A DNA stretch of 64,000 nucleotides from Bog-950 sp044228435 (GTDB lineage Bacteria; Bacteroidota; Bacteroidia; Chitinophagales; LD1), in the NCBI GenBank assembly GCA_044228435.1, contig JBGAUW010000021.1:28360-92359 (forward strand), written 5' to 3'. A program made the position numbers and the translations under genes. The notes beneath the pieces are model-generated. The model was not told the origin of the DNA. It did not search any database and saw nothing but the letters and a program-made list of their open reading frames with translations. Below are positions 9,943 through 19,313 of the stretch, in pieces. Within the stretch, counting starts at the first letter, position 1. Every line of letters starts with the position of its first letter.

Positions 9943-11484
9943 TTAGTTTTGGATAATGACTACCCTGCCATGCCCACCTTGCAACGGCACTGAGGTAAGG
10001 CGTGAAAAACCACCATAACCTATACCAGCAGCATAATTAACATCATCCATTTTTGGTGGTTGCATATAATCGCCCTGCATAGTAAATGCGCTTGACACTC
10101 CAGCACCACTTATATACCCTGAACCACCGCCCCCGCCGGCCATCGTGTTAGACTCTAAATAGCCGCCACCACCACCGCCGTACCAGCCACCGCCACCACT
10201 ACCGCCATATGCCTGCGAGGCATTTAGGCCGCCCAAATATTGTGAACCTGCAAATCCGTTATTTGTACAGGCAGTACTACCTGAACCGCCTGCAATTTGG
10301 CTTCCGCCCATGCCATGCCCGTAATTATACTGGTCGTTACTTCCATCCTGCCCCACAATGCCGCCTCCTGCTCCACCATAACTGGCTAACGATGCATTTC
10401 TACTGGCCCCACCACCACCACCACCACCGGCAGTTAAAATATCGACACCGCCTACTCTTATTGCCGAGCGGCCCCCACCCTGCCCGCCATAACGGCAATC
10501 GGTACCGCCGTTACAACTTCTTGAGCCACCACCATAACTATTAGCATTATTGGCTGTGTTACCCCCCAGCCCGCCGCCGCCAACCATTACTGTAAGCACC
10601 TGGCCTCCGGTTACCGCAATTACACCCTGCGTAAATCCACCTGCACCGCCTGAAAAGCCAGCGGCCCAACCACCAAAGTATCCACCACCACCACCGGCAC
10701 CCCACATTTTTACGGTTATTGAAGTTACACCCGCAGGTACTGTGTATGATTGATCGGCACCGGTATAGTTAAAAACTGTTACTGTTGGAAAAGCTGTGGC
10801 TAATGTACCATTTGCACTTGCATATACCATACGATAACCGCTGCCGGCCAACGTGTTAACCTGCACATTACCGGTTTGATCGACAGTTACACGTTGCGCA
10901 TTATTGGTATACAAACTTAAAGGATGGTTAGATACTGTTCCAATGGTCATAGATGTATTGGCGGTATTAAAAACCACCCCATTTACTGTGCCGTTATTAA
11001 TTCGCAAGCCATTGTTAGCACCGGCGTTTATCTCTAGTTTAGAACCCGGGGAAGTAGCTCCTATTCCTACGTTAGTTCCATCGTCGGTAATTACCGAGTT
11101 GCCTACCGCATTGCTGGCTGTCCATTTAGTTACCTGATTGGTGGTGCCTGAACCTGAAAGGCCACCACTGCTTAATAGTACCCATGAGGAACCATTCCAA
11201 AAATAAATACCGGTAGCCGGTACGCCTACCGAGCCTAAGTTATAAACCACCAAACCGGTAGCCGGGTTATTTACCGGTGTAGTATTATCAGTTAAACCGG
11301 TTAGGGTAACACGCGGAAAAAGCAATCCCTTGTTGGTGGATGTAATATCCAACATAGCCGAAGGGTCGGCGGTGCCGGCTGTGGCTGCAATTTTTACACC
11401 ATTTTGAGCGCTTGCTATTTGCCATGGCATACACAAAAACATAGCAACCAAAAAGCAAAGAGATGAGTGGTAGATTTTTTTCAT
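9943..11484 (-). CDS. Secreted glycine-rich protein with tail-fibre-like N-terminus
   Basis: 513 residues with a signal peptide ending ASAQ. Residues 28 to about 150 are nearly the same as the N-terminal part of the next gene upstream (NGVKIAATAGTADPSAMLDI, then GLLFPRVTLT, IYFWNGSSWVLL and GIGATSPxxKL). This is the style of Bacteroidota proteins that resemble phage tail fibres. From about residue 235 it carries one type B glycine-rich module (YTVPAGVTSITVKMWGAGGG through GGGGGGYLES) ending in GHGRVVIIQN. The module matches the two type B modules of the giant neighbour and resembles the glycine-rich domain of ALK/LTK receptors. No T9SS C-terminal domain is visible. It sits 21 bp after the upstream paralogue and 70 bp before the giant gene, so the three may be co-transcribed. 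The role is unknown; surface structure or adhesion is an inference. Confidence 0.88.
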   Translation of the reverse strand: MKKIYHSSLCFLVAMFLCMPWQIASAQNGVKIAATAGTADPSAMLDITSTNKGLLFPRVTLTGLTDNTTPVNNPATGLVVYNLGSVGVPATGIYFWNGSSWVLLSSGGLSGSGTTNQVTKWTASNAVGNSVITDDGTNVGIGATSPGSKLEINAGANNGLRINNGTVNGVVFNTANTSMTIGTVSNHPLSLYTNNAQRVTVDQTGNVQVNTLAGSGYRMVYASANGTLATAFPTVTVFNYTGADQSYTVPAGVTSITVKMWGAGGGGGYFGGWAAGFSGGAGGFTQGVIAVTGGQVLTVMVGGGGLGGNTANNANSYGGGSRSCNGGTDCRYGGQGGGRSAIRVGGVDILTAGGGGGGGASRNASLASYGGAGGGIVGQDGSNDQYNYGHGMGGSQIAGGSGSTACTNNGFAGSQYLGGLNASQAYGGSGGGGWYGGGGGGYLESNTMAGGGGGSGYISGAGVSSAFTMQGDYMQPPKMDDVNYAAGIGYGGFSRLTSVPLQGGHGRVVIIQN

Positions 11485-11505
11485 GCTGTTATTTAAGGCA
11501 GTTTG

Positions 11506-12768
11506 TTATTGAGCAAATTCTAAAATAGTTAAAGTAGAAGGTGACATCATATCGTTGCTGTTGCGGCTATTTACCTGGGTAAGCACAGCGCCCCCGGCCC
11601 AGCCAGAGGTATGCCTTATGCTATAAGTAACAGGTGCTGTAGTATTAGGCGCATCCATATAATTCACAAATTGCTGGCGCATTATATCGTTATTGGCCCC
11701 ACCTTCGTAAAAAGTAGCTAAGGAGCCCGGTTCATTACTATTGGCGCCATGCGATAGAATGTTTGCGCCGTTGCGGTATATAACAGTACTAACCACGTAG
11801 CTAAGCGTACCGTTTACTACTGCCATAATTAAAAATTTGCTACTGGCCGATTTAGGCGTAATAGTTATTGATAAGCCAGTTATTTCAACCGGGGTTATGC
11901 TGGTTATGTTTTGAATGGTAGCGGGTGTAATGGCAAAATAAGAACCTACTAAGGTAGATGCAAATTTTTGCAGCGAGCCATCGGGAAACCTAAGGCCATC
12001 GGTGCCCGATGTGCCGCCTATGTGCAGCTTGGCTGTAGGGGCGCTGGTGCCTATACCCACATTGCCTGCCGATGAAAGCCAGATTTGCGCATTGTTTACC
12101 GGCGATGTATTGTCTACATCAAAAAGTAAACCAATAGATGATGTAGTCCAATCGGTGCCATTAGATGCGCGCAGTGCTTTTATTCCCAGGCTGGTGTTGT
12201 TTGTATTAGCCGCAAAACCAAAATTGGCCAGATTGAGCAGGTTGCCGGCAGTACCGCCCAAAGAACCCGCATTAGTAACCAAAGTAGTACTTAGCGCCGA
12301 GCCCGAAAGTGCTGTGCCTACAGTAAGCTTTGCATTTGGCGAGGTAGCACCTATGCCTATATTGGTGCCATTATCAGTTATGTTTGAGTTTCCCAGGGCA
12401 TTACTCGCTGTCCATTTAGATACCTGATTTGTAGTGCCCGAGCCAGAAAGCCCCCCACTGCTTAACAGTACCCACGATGAGCCATTCCAAAAATAAATAC
12501 CAGTAGCGGGCACACCCACCGAGCCTAAATTATAAACTACTAAACCCGTAGCGGGATTGTTTACGGGCGTTGCATTGTCGGTAAGGCTGGTTAAAGTAAC
12601 ACGCGGAAAAAGCAAGCCTTTGTTGCTGGAAGTAATGTCGAGCATAGCTGAAGGATCAGCTGTGCCGGCTGTAGCGGCAATTTTTACACCGTTCTGTGCG
12701 TTGGCAACATTAATACACCCTACTGAGAACAGAATTAAGAACACGCGAACAAGGTATTGCTGATACAT
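11506..12768 (-). CDS. Secreted tail-fibre-like protein, paralogue of the downstream gene
   Basis: 420 residues with a signal peptide (ending ANAQ). The first ~150 residues match the 513-residue neighbour almost exactly. The middle has several GIGTSxPxxKL-type motifs, typical of proteins that resemble phage tail fibres or endosialidase-chaperone stalks. The C-terminal ~145 residues (from GSYFAITPATIQNI to ILEFAQ) form a separate beta-rich domain. It resembles the C-terminal head of phage or viral fibres (SKFLIMAVVNG, VIYRNGANIL, YSIRHTSG). The glycine-rich module of its neighbours is absent, so the two genes share a stalk but carry different heads. It appears to be the first gene of the three-gene group. 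No catalytic residues are recognised and the function is unknown. Confidence 0.87.
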   Translation of the reverse strand: MYQQYLVRVFLILFSVGCINVANAQNGVKIAATAGTADPSAMLDITSSNKGLLFPRVTLTSLTDNATPVNNPATGLVVYNLGSVGVPATGIYFWNGSSWVLLSSGGLSGSGTTNQVSKWTASNALGNSNITDNGTNIGIGATSPNAKLTVGTALSGSALSTTLVTNAGSLGGTAGNLLNLANFGFAANTNNTSLGIKALRASNGTDWTTSSIGLLFDVDNTSPVNNAQIWLSSAGNVGIGTSAPTAKLHIGGTSGTDGLRFPDGSLQKFASTLVGSYFAITPATIQNITSITPVEITGLSITITPKSASSKFLIMAVVNGTLSYVVSTVIYRNGANILSHGANSNEPGSLATFYEGGANNDIMRQQFVNYMDAPNTTAPVTYSIRHTSGWAGGAVLTQVNSRNSNDMMSPSTLTILEFAQ

Positions 12769-13316
12769 GTATGTGGTTGAGATTAGTTTTACTACTTTAT
12801 TATTTGCCCGTACTGCTTAAAACCTTTTCTTAAAAAATAGATTCTCTGATAAACTTTTCTTACTCTCTTCTTAAAAACCGGGAAATACAAAAAGTTCGTT
12901 GTGTGTCAACTTGCGCCTTCCCCAAATATAAAAAAAACACATACAAGGCGCAGTCTTTTTTTATCTGCCTTAAAGGCTATACATCCAAAAATCTTTCCAA
13001 AAAATAGTTAAACACCAATATTTTAACAGCATACTGATAATTAGCGGATTAGTTACATCTCAAATACGTCTTTTCTCTTGTTTGGAAGAAAAAGCTGTCT
13101 AATAAAAAGGTTAAGACGTGAGGCCATAAATCGACACAAACCAACTCCTATTTTACAAATACCCTTCACAGTATGCTGTTTACGACAAAACGCAGCACTA
13201 ATGGCCCCAACTAAAGTCACACCTTTTCGATTTATAAAGTCAAATGTGCAGTTTACAAAACGAATTTGACCTGTCGGCCATACAGGCAGATCTTAGCATC
13301 AACTAAAACATATCTG
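12769..13316. other. AT-rich divergent intergenic region
   Basis: 548 bases between the fibre-like gene (minus) and the lipoprotein gene (plus). Short open frames here show no protein-like features. A TATATTTG box read on the minus strand lies at 12923-12930 and could serve the leftward genes; its -33 element is unconvincing. No RNA gene or strong hairpin was seen. Confidence 0.5.
12923..12930 (-). promoter_or_regulatory. Possible Bacteroidota -7 box for the fibre-like gene group
   Basis: Read on the minus strand this is TATATTTG, matching the Bacteroidota -7 consensus TAnnTTTG. It would give a leader of about 150 nt before the ATG at 12768. A TTG lies only 13 nt upstream, closer than the usual 17-23, so this is a weak call. 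Confidence 0.3.
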
Positions 13317-14258
13317 ATGAAGAAATTAGCTTTTACCCTTTTAACAGCCACCTTTTTGTTTGCGGGTTGTAGCAAAGTAAACGAAGTACCTGAAAAGGAT
13401 AGCGTGGCAACACCATTTGCCGATACTTATGCTGATACAAATGATGGCTCGCGCGACAACAGTTTTCGTAAAACCAATATGAAAATTGTAATACGCCCGG
13501 TGAATAATACCATAAACACTTACCGCCTGGTAATTAAAGTAGATTCTATTGCTGTGGATGTGAACGGAACACCGGTATATGTAGATGTACCTGCGGAAGC
13601 AATCGTAAAAGCGGGACTAAGTAAACAAGACCCTAACAATATTGATTTAGATAAAATTGTATTTGCTAAAGACCAACTTAGTTTTAGAAAAGAAAATGAA
13701 AATGGCTATGCGGTTTTTTTGAGTGACCCTTTCTCTACAGATGAAAAATTTGACTACCAATTAGTTAAGATAGACCTTAGCATAATTACCAACTCTGCAA
13801 TTGTATTAGGCAAACCGCTCAACTTTACTGAAGTTGAACAGCATATGGTTTTACCTGGTGGCAGAACGGTGATACAAAACCCTGAACCAGAAAAACTAAT
13901 TATCAACGTAAAAAATAATGGTAGTGTAAACGTTCAGTTAGCAATAAGTGGCGACCCTGCGCAAACAGTTAAAGTTGCGGCCGTAGTGCGCGTTAGGTTT
14001 AACCCGGGCGAAGGCTCAGCACCACCCGCTCCACCTGCACCAGGCACTTTAACGCCGGTTATGTTCAACCGAAATATAGGTGTAGCCGTGTGGAGAGCAA
14101 CCTTTGGTTGCCTTAGCTACTATAATCCTGAAACCGGAGAATGGAAATGTGAAGATAACTTATCGCAGGGAGGCGTTATGCTATACCTGCTGAATTCCAA
14201 TGGCAAGGTAGTAAGCAGCCACTTTGTAGATGACTGGCAAGGCGAAACAACTTACTAA
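13317..14258 (+). CDS. Lipoprotein of unknown function
   Basis: 313 residues from the ATG at 13317. A longer frame opens at 13266, but the chosen start gives a proper lipoprotein signal (MKKLAFTLLTATFLFAGC, Cys18). After a polar linker there is a probable beta-sandwich domain (about residues 45-240, from MKIVIRPVNNT). A proline/alanine-rich hinge follows (APPAPPAPGT, about residues 243-252). A short C-terminal segment has two cysteines that could pair (FGCLSYY and EWKCEDN). I do not recognise the family. It stands alone on the plus strand and ends at a strong bidirectional terminator shared with the convergent response regulator. Confidence 0.85.
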   Translation: MKKLAFTLLTATFLFAGCSKVNEVPEKDSVATPFADTYADTNDGSRDNSFRKTNMKIVIRPVNNTINTYRLVIKVDSIAVDVNGTPVYVDVPAEAIVKAGLSKQDPNNIDLDKIVFAKDQLSFRKENENGYAVFLSDPFSTDEKFDYQLVKIDLSIITNSAIVLGKPLNFTEVEQHMVLPGGRTVIQNPEPEKLIINVKNNGSVNVQLAISGDPAQTVKVAAVVRVRFNPGEGSAPPAPPAPGTLTPVMFNRNIGVAVWRATFGCLSYYNPETGEWKCEDNLSQGGVMLYLLNSNGKVVSSHFVDDWQGETTY

Positions 14259-14276
14259 TACTATAGCTATTCCTAA

Positions 14277-14320
14277 ATAAAGCGAAGTGCCACCGGTTAC
14301 ACGGTGGCACTTCGCTTTAT
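14277..14320. terminator. Perfect 19-bp bidirectional terminator hairpin
   Basis: Arms 14277-14295 and 14302-14320 are perfectly complementary, with loop gttaca. It lies between two convergent genes. The right arm contains the last codon and stop of the response regulator (stop 14317-14319). AT-rich ends on both sides allow termination of both transcripts. Confidence 0.85.
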
Positions 14321-15081
14321 ATACCGAGAGCAGAGAACAACACGCCTCTCCTTTCCCGCGCCACATCAATAACTGTTTCGTCGCTCATAGTTACGGAACC
14401 CCGTTCTGCCCTGTCGTATTTCTTTATGTGTTTCATGTTTATCAGGTACGACCTGTGTACCCTTACAAACTGAGGCTGGCCATCGAGCATGCCTTCGAAA
14501 TATTTTAAATTCTTAGACACCGTAATTGATGGCCGGCCCTGTGCAAAAACATGTGTGTAGGCTCCGTCTGCTTTTATATAAAAAATATCATTGGCAGGTA
14601 AAAACAAATACCCGTTAAGTGTGGGTATATTCACTGTTGCTTCGGTTCCGGCAGTTAAATTTTGTTGGAGCGCCTGCAGCCGCTGTTCGCTTTGCAATGC
14701 ACTTTTTGATTTTCGCACTTTCTCAACCGCTTCCAGCAGATGCCTTTCATCTATCGGCTTTAAAAGATAATCTACAGCGGATAAGCGGAAAGCACGAATA
14801 GCATATTGATTGTAGGCGGTAGTAAATATTATCTCGTACTTCATATCTTCTTTCGAGATTTCATCTACCAGCTGCAACCCGCTTTTCCCGGGCATCTCAA
14901 TATCCAGAAATACCACATCCGGTCGGTGCTGCCGTATCAGCTCAATGGCCTGAGGCACGTTTGCTCCCTCGCCCAGCAACTGCACATCGGGTGCCAGTTC
15001 ACGCAGCATTAGCCGGAGCAGTTCCCTCGCCTGATAGGCATCGTCTACAATAACTGCCTTTATCATTTTCTCATCGCTCAT
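14317..15081 (-). CDS. LytTR-family response regulator
   Basis: 254 residues. The N-terminal receiver domain has the acidic pair at 13-14, the phospho-acceptor Asp60 in VVFLDIEMPG, and the later TTAY and LLKPI motifs. A linker leads to a C-terminal LytTR DNA-binding domain (about residues 150-250; FIKADGAYTHVF, FVRVHRSYLINM). Its start overlaps the stop of the sensor kinase gene (ATGA, 15078-15081), so the pair is translationally coupled and forms a two-component system. An internal Met6 start is possible, but the overlap favours Met1. The 3' end lies inside a terminator hairpin. The target genes and signal are unknown. Confidence 0.95.
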   Translation of the reverse strand: MSDEKMIKAVIVDDAYQARELLRLMLRELAPDVQLLGEGANVPQAIELIRQHRPDVVFLDIEMPGKSGLQLVDEISKEDMKYEIIFTTAYNQYAIRAFRLSAVDYLLKPIDERHLLEAVEKVRKSKSALQSEQRLQALQQNLTAGTEATVNIPTLNGYLFLPANDIFYIKADGAYTHVFAQGRPSITVSKNLKYFEGMLDGQPQFVRVHRSYLINMKHIKKYDRAERGSVTMSDETVIDVARERRGVLFSALGI

Positions 15082-17987
15082 TTAAAAGTAATTTTAACCG
15101 TTACACAAGTGCCATCAGAGTTACCGGCCTCATCCTGCAAGTCTTTAATATTTACTTCTATGTGTTGTTTCCCTTCGCGGTTAATTAATGCTACTCTTTT
15201 TTCAATAGCACCGGTAGCAAATGATTGATGATTGGTTTCATTATGTTGCATTATCTGCTGCGCTCCACTTCTGCCTATACCGTTATCGGTTATTGTAATT
15301 AATATCGTCTTTTCATTTTTGGCAACTACCGTAAGCTCCAGGTGTTTAGCGCCGGTTTTATGCCGCAAGCCATGCTTGAAAGCATTCTCTACAAAGGGCT
15401 GCAAAATTAGTGCAGGTATCTCACAATCATTAACCTGATCTTCATCGGATATTTTTATAGTGTAAGAAAAATCTGAAGGTAACATCATAGCCTCCAGCTC
15501 TATATACAGTTTCAGCAGCTTTAGTTCATCTGCTATACTTACATACTGCAGGCTACTCATGTCAAGCACATTGCGCACCAATTCCGAAAAATCCGTCAGG
15601 TATTTAGAGGCCCGCTGCTTATCGTTTTTATAGATATACCCTTTAATAGAATTAAGCACATTGAAAATAAAGTGCGGATTCATTTGCGCCTTCAGTGCTG
15701 TTTGTTGTGTAAGCCGCAATTCATTTTCCAGGTTTAGCCGCTCTATCTCTTTTTCCTGTGCTCTGCGCAACACGGTCACTCTTTTCCTAAAAACTATAAA
15801 AGCCAACCCAAATAGCAGAACCACCGATAAGGCATAAAACCACGTACTTCTCCAGAAAGGAGGGTTTACATAACCTGCAATACGGACTACATTACCTGAG
15901 CTTATGCCATTGTGGCTTACTGCTTTTAGTTCGATTGCAAAGCTACCTGTGGGCAAGGAAGGGATTGAGAACCGCTCGATGTTACCCGGTAAGTAATTCC
16001 AGCCGCTATCAGAGCCAACAAAACGATAAGCGTATTTAAAACCGGCTCCGCTGCTGTAAATGCTTGCCTCAGGTTCCATGTCAAGAGCCTGATTGTATTT
16101 TAATTCCAAATGCTCTATATCTTTCACCACCACATCTCCTACAGTTACCTTTTTTACATATAGCAGGGCAGGCGCGCTTACCGTATTTATTACCTGCGGT
16201 AATTTTTGCAGCCCTTTACCAGTGGCCAGCCATATAACATCATCTGCAATATAAATATCCTGTATGTTGTTTGAGGCAAGCCCATCTGCCTGTGCTACTA
16301 CAAGCCAACTATGTTTAGCTAAATCATATACCCAAAGGCTCCTGTTGGTGGTTATATACAGGGTACCTTTATTACACAAAATCTTAGTGCCGGTAACATC
16401 TGCAGTAAGAGAGCACACTTTTTCGATGGTGTTTCCTGCCTTAGCTGCATAAATTCTCCCCTCATAAGTTAGTGCATACATTTTTTTTGAAGACGCATCG
16501 TAGCTAACGGATATTACTTGTACACCTGCTAGTAGAGTATCGCTTGCCACCCAATTTCCGCCCTTGTATTCAAAGCTTTCTATCCCATTATTTGTAGCCA
16601 GCCAAAGCTTATTAGCAACCGAATCAAATACTATTTCGCGCGACCAGCTGTTAGTAATCTGATACTGGCTCTGCGGTTGCTTCAGATTGTATATATAGCT
16701 TCCGAAAGAACTTGCTAATACATACCCGCCCTTTATTTTAGCCAAATCTTTTACCGGTGGCAGGTTTGCCTGTATAAGTGTTGATTTGCCATCCTTAAAC
16801 ACATATAGCGCTCCTTTTAAATAAAAGTACAACTTACTATCGGCGGGTATATAGCGCAGGCATTGCACATCGGCGTTGTTGCCGGTATGGGTCACATGCA
16901 AATCATTGTTTAAACTACTAAGGTGCCCAACGTAGCCATCTATCGTTGCAAAATAAATTTGCCCGTTATCGCCGGCTACTTTGGTCAGCTTATCGGCAGG
17001 TAGTAGCCTGTTTCTACTATTCCACAATGCAAAATTAAGATTAGGCACACGGATAATACCTGACTGTAAAGTGGCGAACCAATAATTACCTTCCCGGTCG
17101 AGCAGACAATCAGAAAACGCAAGGTCTGGGTACAGTAACCGCACCGAATCTGTTGCCGGGCTATACTGTATCATGCCTTTATAAGTAGCAATCCACAACG
17201 TTCCATCAGCTAATGCCCGCGCGTTTGTTACCTTCCGGCTCATTAATACCTGCAGCAACCTGTTGCTGCTATTTTTAACCACCTTATCCTGATGCTCTCT
17301 GTAAAAAAATGTTTCACCGCTCGAAAAAATCCAGGTATCGTCTTTATAACATTCAAGTACAAATATGCCCGATGGATAAATTGAAAAATCCTTATCCGCT
17401 CTAATCTGCAACCCTCTTGTATGTATCACGCCAATGCCTGAAACACATACAAACCGGGCTTCATCTCGATGATTCACCCTTACCGATTTAGTAAACAGCA
17501 GGTTACTTTCTACCTGTGCGGGTGCGAATTGATTGTATAATTTCCATTGGCCGTTGCGTTCATTATAAGCACTAATGCCTTGCTCATGGTTTACCCACAC
17601 ATTGCCTGTTTTATCGGCAGCTATATTAGGAATGCTCTTAAGTGCATGCTTCAACTCCTTCAAAGAATCGCCATCGTTATAAAAAATCTGGCCCTGAAAG
17701 TTGTGGCAGTACAACCTACCCGATGAAGAAAAACAAAGCCCTGTTACGGGCCTCGATTTCCGGGTAGCGCATTCAACGCCCTTATACCTTATCCCATCAA
17801 ACTTATAAAGCCCCGCATCGCAGCCTATCCAGATAAAACCTTTTTTATCCTGAGCAATACTATACACCTGATTAGCAGGCAGGCCGGCTTCATCATCTAT
17901 TAAAAAATATGGAGGATACTGCGCATAACTTGTGCTAAAACAAAAAACAATACACAAACAAAAGACTAATTTATGATAATGATACAA
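15078..17987 (-). CDS. LytS-type sensor histidine kinase with beta-propeller sensor
   Basis: 969 residues with a signal peptide ending SYAQ. The large periplasmic part has two-component-regulator propeller repeats (for example GLPANQVYSIAQDKKGFIWI). It is followed by a Y_Y_Y-like domain (about 640-725) and one membrane helix (about 735-757, WFYALSVVLLFGLAFIVF). The cytoplasmic His_kinase domain has the phospho-acceptor His in QMNPHFIFNVLNSI, an N box (ENAFKHGL) and a G box (TDNGIGRS). The start codon is TTG: the in-frame codons back to the next stop contain no ATG, and the TTG gives a good signal peptide. It is coupled to the LytTR regulator by an ATGA overlap. The ligand cannot be inferred. 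Confidence 0.94.
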   Translation of the reverse strand: MYHYHKLVFCLCIVFCFSTSYAQYPPYFLIDDEAGLPANQVYSIAQDKKGFIWIGCDAGLYKFDGIRYKGVECATRKSRPVTGLCFSSSGRLYCHNFQGQIFYNDGDSLKELKHALKSIPNIAADKTGNVWVNHEQGISAYNERNGQWKLYNQFAPAQVESNLLFTKSVRVNHRDEARFVCVSGIGVIHTRGLQIRADKDFSIYPSGIFVLECYKDDTWIFSSGETFFYREHQDKVVKNSSNRLLQVLMSRKVTNARALADGTLWIATYKGMIQYSPATDSVRLLYPDLAFSDCLLDREGNYWFATLQSGIIRVPNLNFALWNSRNRLLPADKLTKVAGDNGQIYFATIDGYVGHLSSLNNDLHVTHTGNNADVQCLRYIPADSKLYFYLKGALYVFKDGKSTLIQANLPPVKDLAKIKGGYVLASSFGSYIYNLKQPQSQYQITNSWSREIVFDSVANKLWLATNNGIESFEYKGGNWVASDTLLAGVQVISVSYDASSKKMYALTYEGRIYAAKAGNTIEKVCSLTADVTGTKILCNKGTLYITTNRSLWVYDLAKHSWLVVAQADGLASNNIQDIYIADDVIWLATGKGLQKLPQVINTVSAPALLYVKKVTVGDVVVKDIEHLELKYNQALDMEPEASIYSSGAGFKYAYRFVGSDSGWNYLPGNIERFSIPSLPTGSFAIELKAVSHNGISSGNVVRIAGYVNPPFWRSTWFYALSVVLLFGLAFIVFRKRVTVLRRAQEKEIERLNLENELRLTQQTALKAQMNPHFIFNVLNSIKGYIYKNDKQRASKYLTDFSELVRNVLDMSSLQYVSIADELKLLKLYIELEAMMLPSDFSYTIKISDEDQVNDCEIPALILQPFVENAFKHGLRHKTGAKHLELTVVAKNEKTILITITDNGIGRSGAQQIMQHNETNHQSFATGAIEKRVALINREGKQHIEVNIKDLQDEAGNSDGTCVTVKITFK

Positions 17988-18194
17988 CGGGTTGCGGTTG
18001 GTATATGTTCAGGGAACAAATTACAGTTATTAATGCGGTTATTAAAGCTGTGAGCATAGTTTTTTTGACTACTCATCGCTAAAAATAAGCACTATTTATC
18101 CTTTAGGCGTACATACTGGCTTTTCTACATTTTAGAATACCGTGGCTTCTGTTCTTTTCTATTATATTTGGCGCCCCTAAGCGGCCTTTGTTAA

Positions 18195-18202
18195 TACTTT
18201 TG
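18195..18202 (+). promoter_or_regulatory. Possible -7 box of the tRNA-Ser promoter
   Basis: TACTTTTG matches TAnnTTTG and lies 26 nt upstream of the mature tRNA 5' end. A TTTG at 18167-18170 is a candidate -33 element, but the 24-nt spacing is long. Confidence 0.35.
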
Positions 18203-18228
18203 GTCTTTTAGCTAACACAACCGGACAA

Positions 18229-18315
18229 GGAAAGATGCCAGAGTGGTTGAATGGAACAGTCTCGAAAACTGTCTTAGTCGCAAGGCTAACGAGGGTTCGA
18301 ATCCCTCTCTTTCCG
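18229..18315 (+). tRNA. tRNA-Ser (anticodon CGA)
   Basis: An 87-nt class II tRNA. The acceptor stem GGAAAGA pairs with TCTTTCC, followed by discriminator G. The anticodon stem ACAGT/ACTGT encloses the loop CTCGAAA, so the anticodon is CGA, reading UCG. The long variable arm is typical of serine tRNA. The T stem GAGGG/CCCTC encloses TTCGAAT. The 3' CCA is not encoded. Confidence 0.96.
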
Positions 18316-18484
18316 CATAAAACGAATGGATTCTATTGAGTTGATTTTAAGGTGATTCAGCATTTTTTCCAGGCCAAACCATCTTTTCCTATTTGTATTC
18401 CTCAACTCTATAACAACCGTTTAAACTTTTTGTTAGTAATACCCTTATTTATTTACCCCGAAAAATGAAGATATTCGGCGCCTA

Positions 18485-19183
18485 ATGGCAACTACCCCCC
18501 ACCACCACGAAGAGCATTTTGAAAGCCCCGCTTTTGTAAAAGATATTGTAATAGGCATGGCCGATGGGCTTACCGTGCCGTTTGCTTTGGCAGCAGGATT
18601 AAGCGGAGCCGTTGATTCGGGCACGATAGTGGTAACAGCCGGGCTGGCCGAAATAGCAGCTGGCAGTATTGCCATGGGGCTTGGGGGCTATTTGGCAGGC
18701 CGCACCGAAATAGACCATTACGCATCGGAACTGGAGAGAGAATATTACGAAGCCGATGCCTTTCCGGAAAAAGAAAAGATGGAAGTGCGTGAAGTGTTGG
18801 AAGAATATGGCGTTAGCAAAGAAAGCAGCAAAGTTATAGCCGATGAAATGGCAAAAGATAAAGATAAGTGGGTGAAATTTATGATGCGCTTTGAACTAGG
18901 GCTGGAAAAGCCTGACGAAAAGCGAGCCGCCAAAAGCGCTTTTAATATCGGCGCAGCCTATATTGTTGGGGGCTTGGTTCCCCTGGCACCTTATTTTTTA
19001 GTAAAAGATATTCAGCAGGCCTTACTTGTATCGGTAGCAGTAACCTTAGTTGCCTTATTTATTTTTGGCTACCTTAAAGCAAAGGCTACCGGGCAACCAC
19101 CATTAGCCGGTGCTGTTAAAACAACTATTATAGGCGCTTTAGCCGCCGGTACAGCTTTTGGCATTGCCAAAGCCATACAATAA
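18485..19183 (+). CDS. VIT1/CCC1-family Fe2+/Mn2+ transporter
   Basis: 232 residues. A His-rich N-terminus (HHHEEHF) leads into the first membrane helix with the family motif DIVIGMADGLTVPFALAAGL, and a second helix follows (AGLAEIAAGSIAMGLGGYLA). A charged helical insert (about residues 75-145, rich in Glu and Met) matches the soluble metal-binding bundle of VIT1-type proteins. Three more hydrophobic segments complete the usual five. The family exports Fe2+ or Mn2+ from the cytosol; the substrate here is inferred from family only. It stands alone just after the tRNA gene. Confidence 0.9.
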   Translation: MATTPHHHEEHFESPAFVKDIVIGMADGLTVPFALAAGLSGAVDSGTIVVTAGLAEIAAGSIAMGLGGYLAGRTEIDHYASELEREYYEADAFPEKEKMEVREVLEEYGVSKESSKVIADEMAKDKDKWVKFMMRFELGLEKPDEKRAAKSAFNIGAAYIVGGLVPLAPYFLVKDIQQALLVSVAVTLVALFIFGYLKAKATGQPPLAGAVKTTIIGALAAGTAFGIAKAIQ

Positions 19184-19262
19184 AAAAACATATTTCTCCA
19201 ATGGGTTTGGCAAATAAACCAAGTTTGCTTTGCTCTTATTTAGCCCACGCAATTAATATTTT

Positions 19263-19288
19263 TTGCTGCAGGTAAGAGAGTAGTTTTG
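19263..19288 (+). promoter_or_regulatory. Candidate Bacteroidota promoter
   Basis: TTG (19263-19265) and TAGTTTTG (19281-19288) match the -33 and -7 elements, with a slightly short 15-nt spacer. It lies about 25 nt upstream of the T9SS cargo gene that starts at 19314. Confidence 0.4.
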
Positions 19289-19313
19289 TATTAATCAAAA
19301 CAACCCATGAATT

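Noticed and set aside
13078..13269. Short plus-strand frame in the intergenic region before the lipoprotein gene
   Set aside because: Basic, no domain or signal, in an AT-rich region; no evidence that it is a gene.
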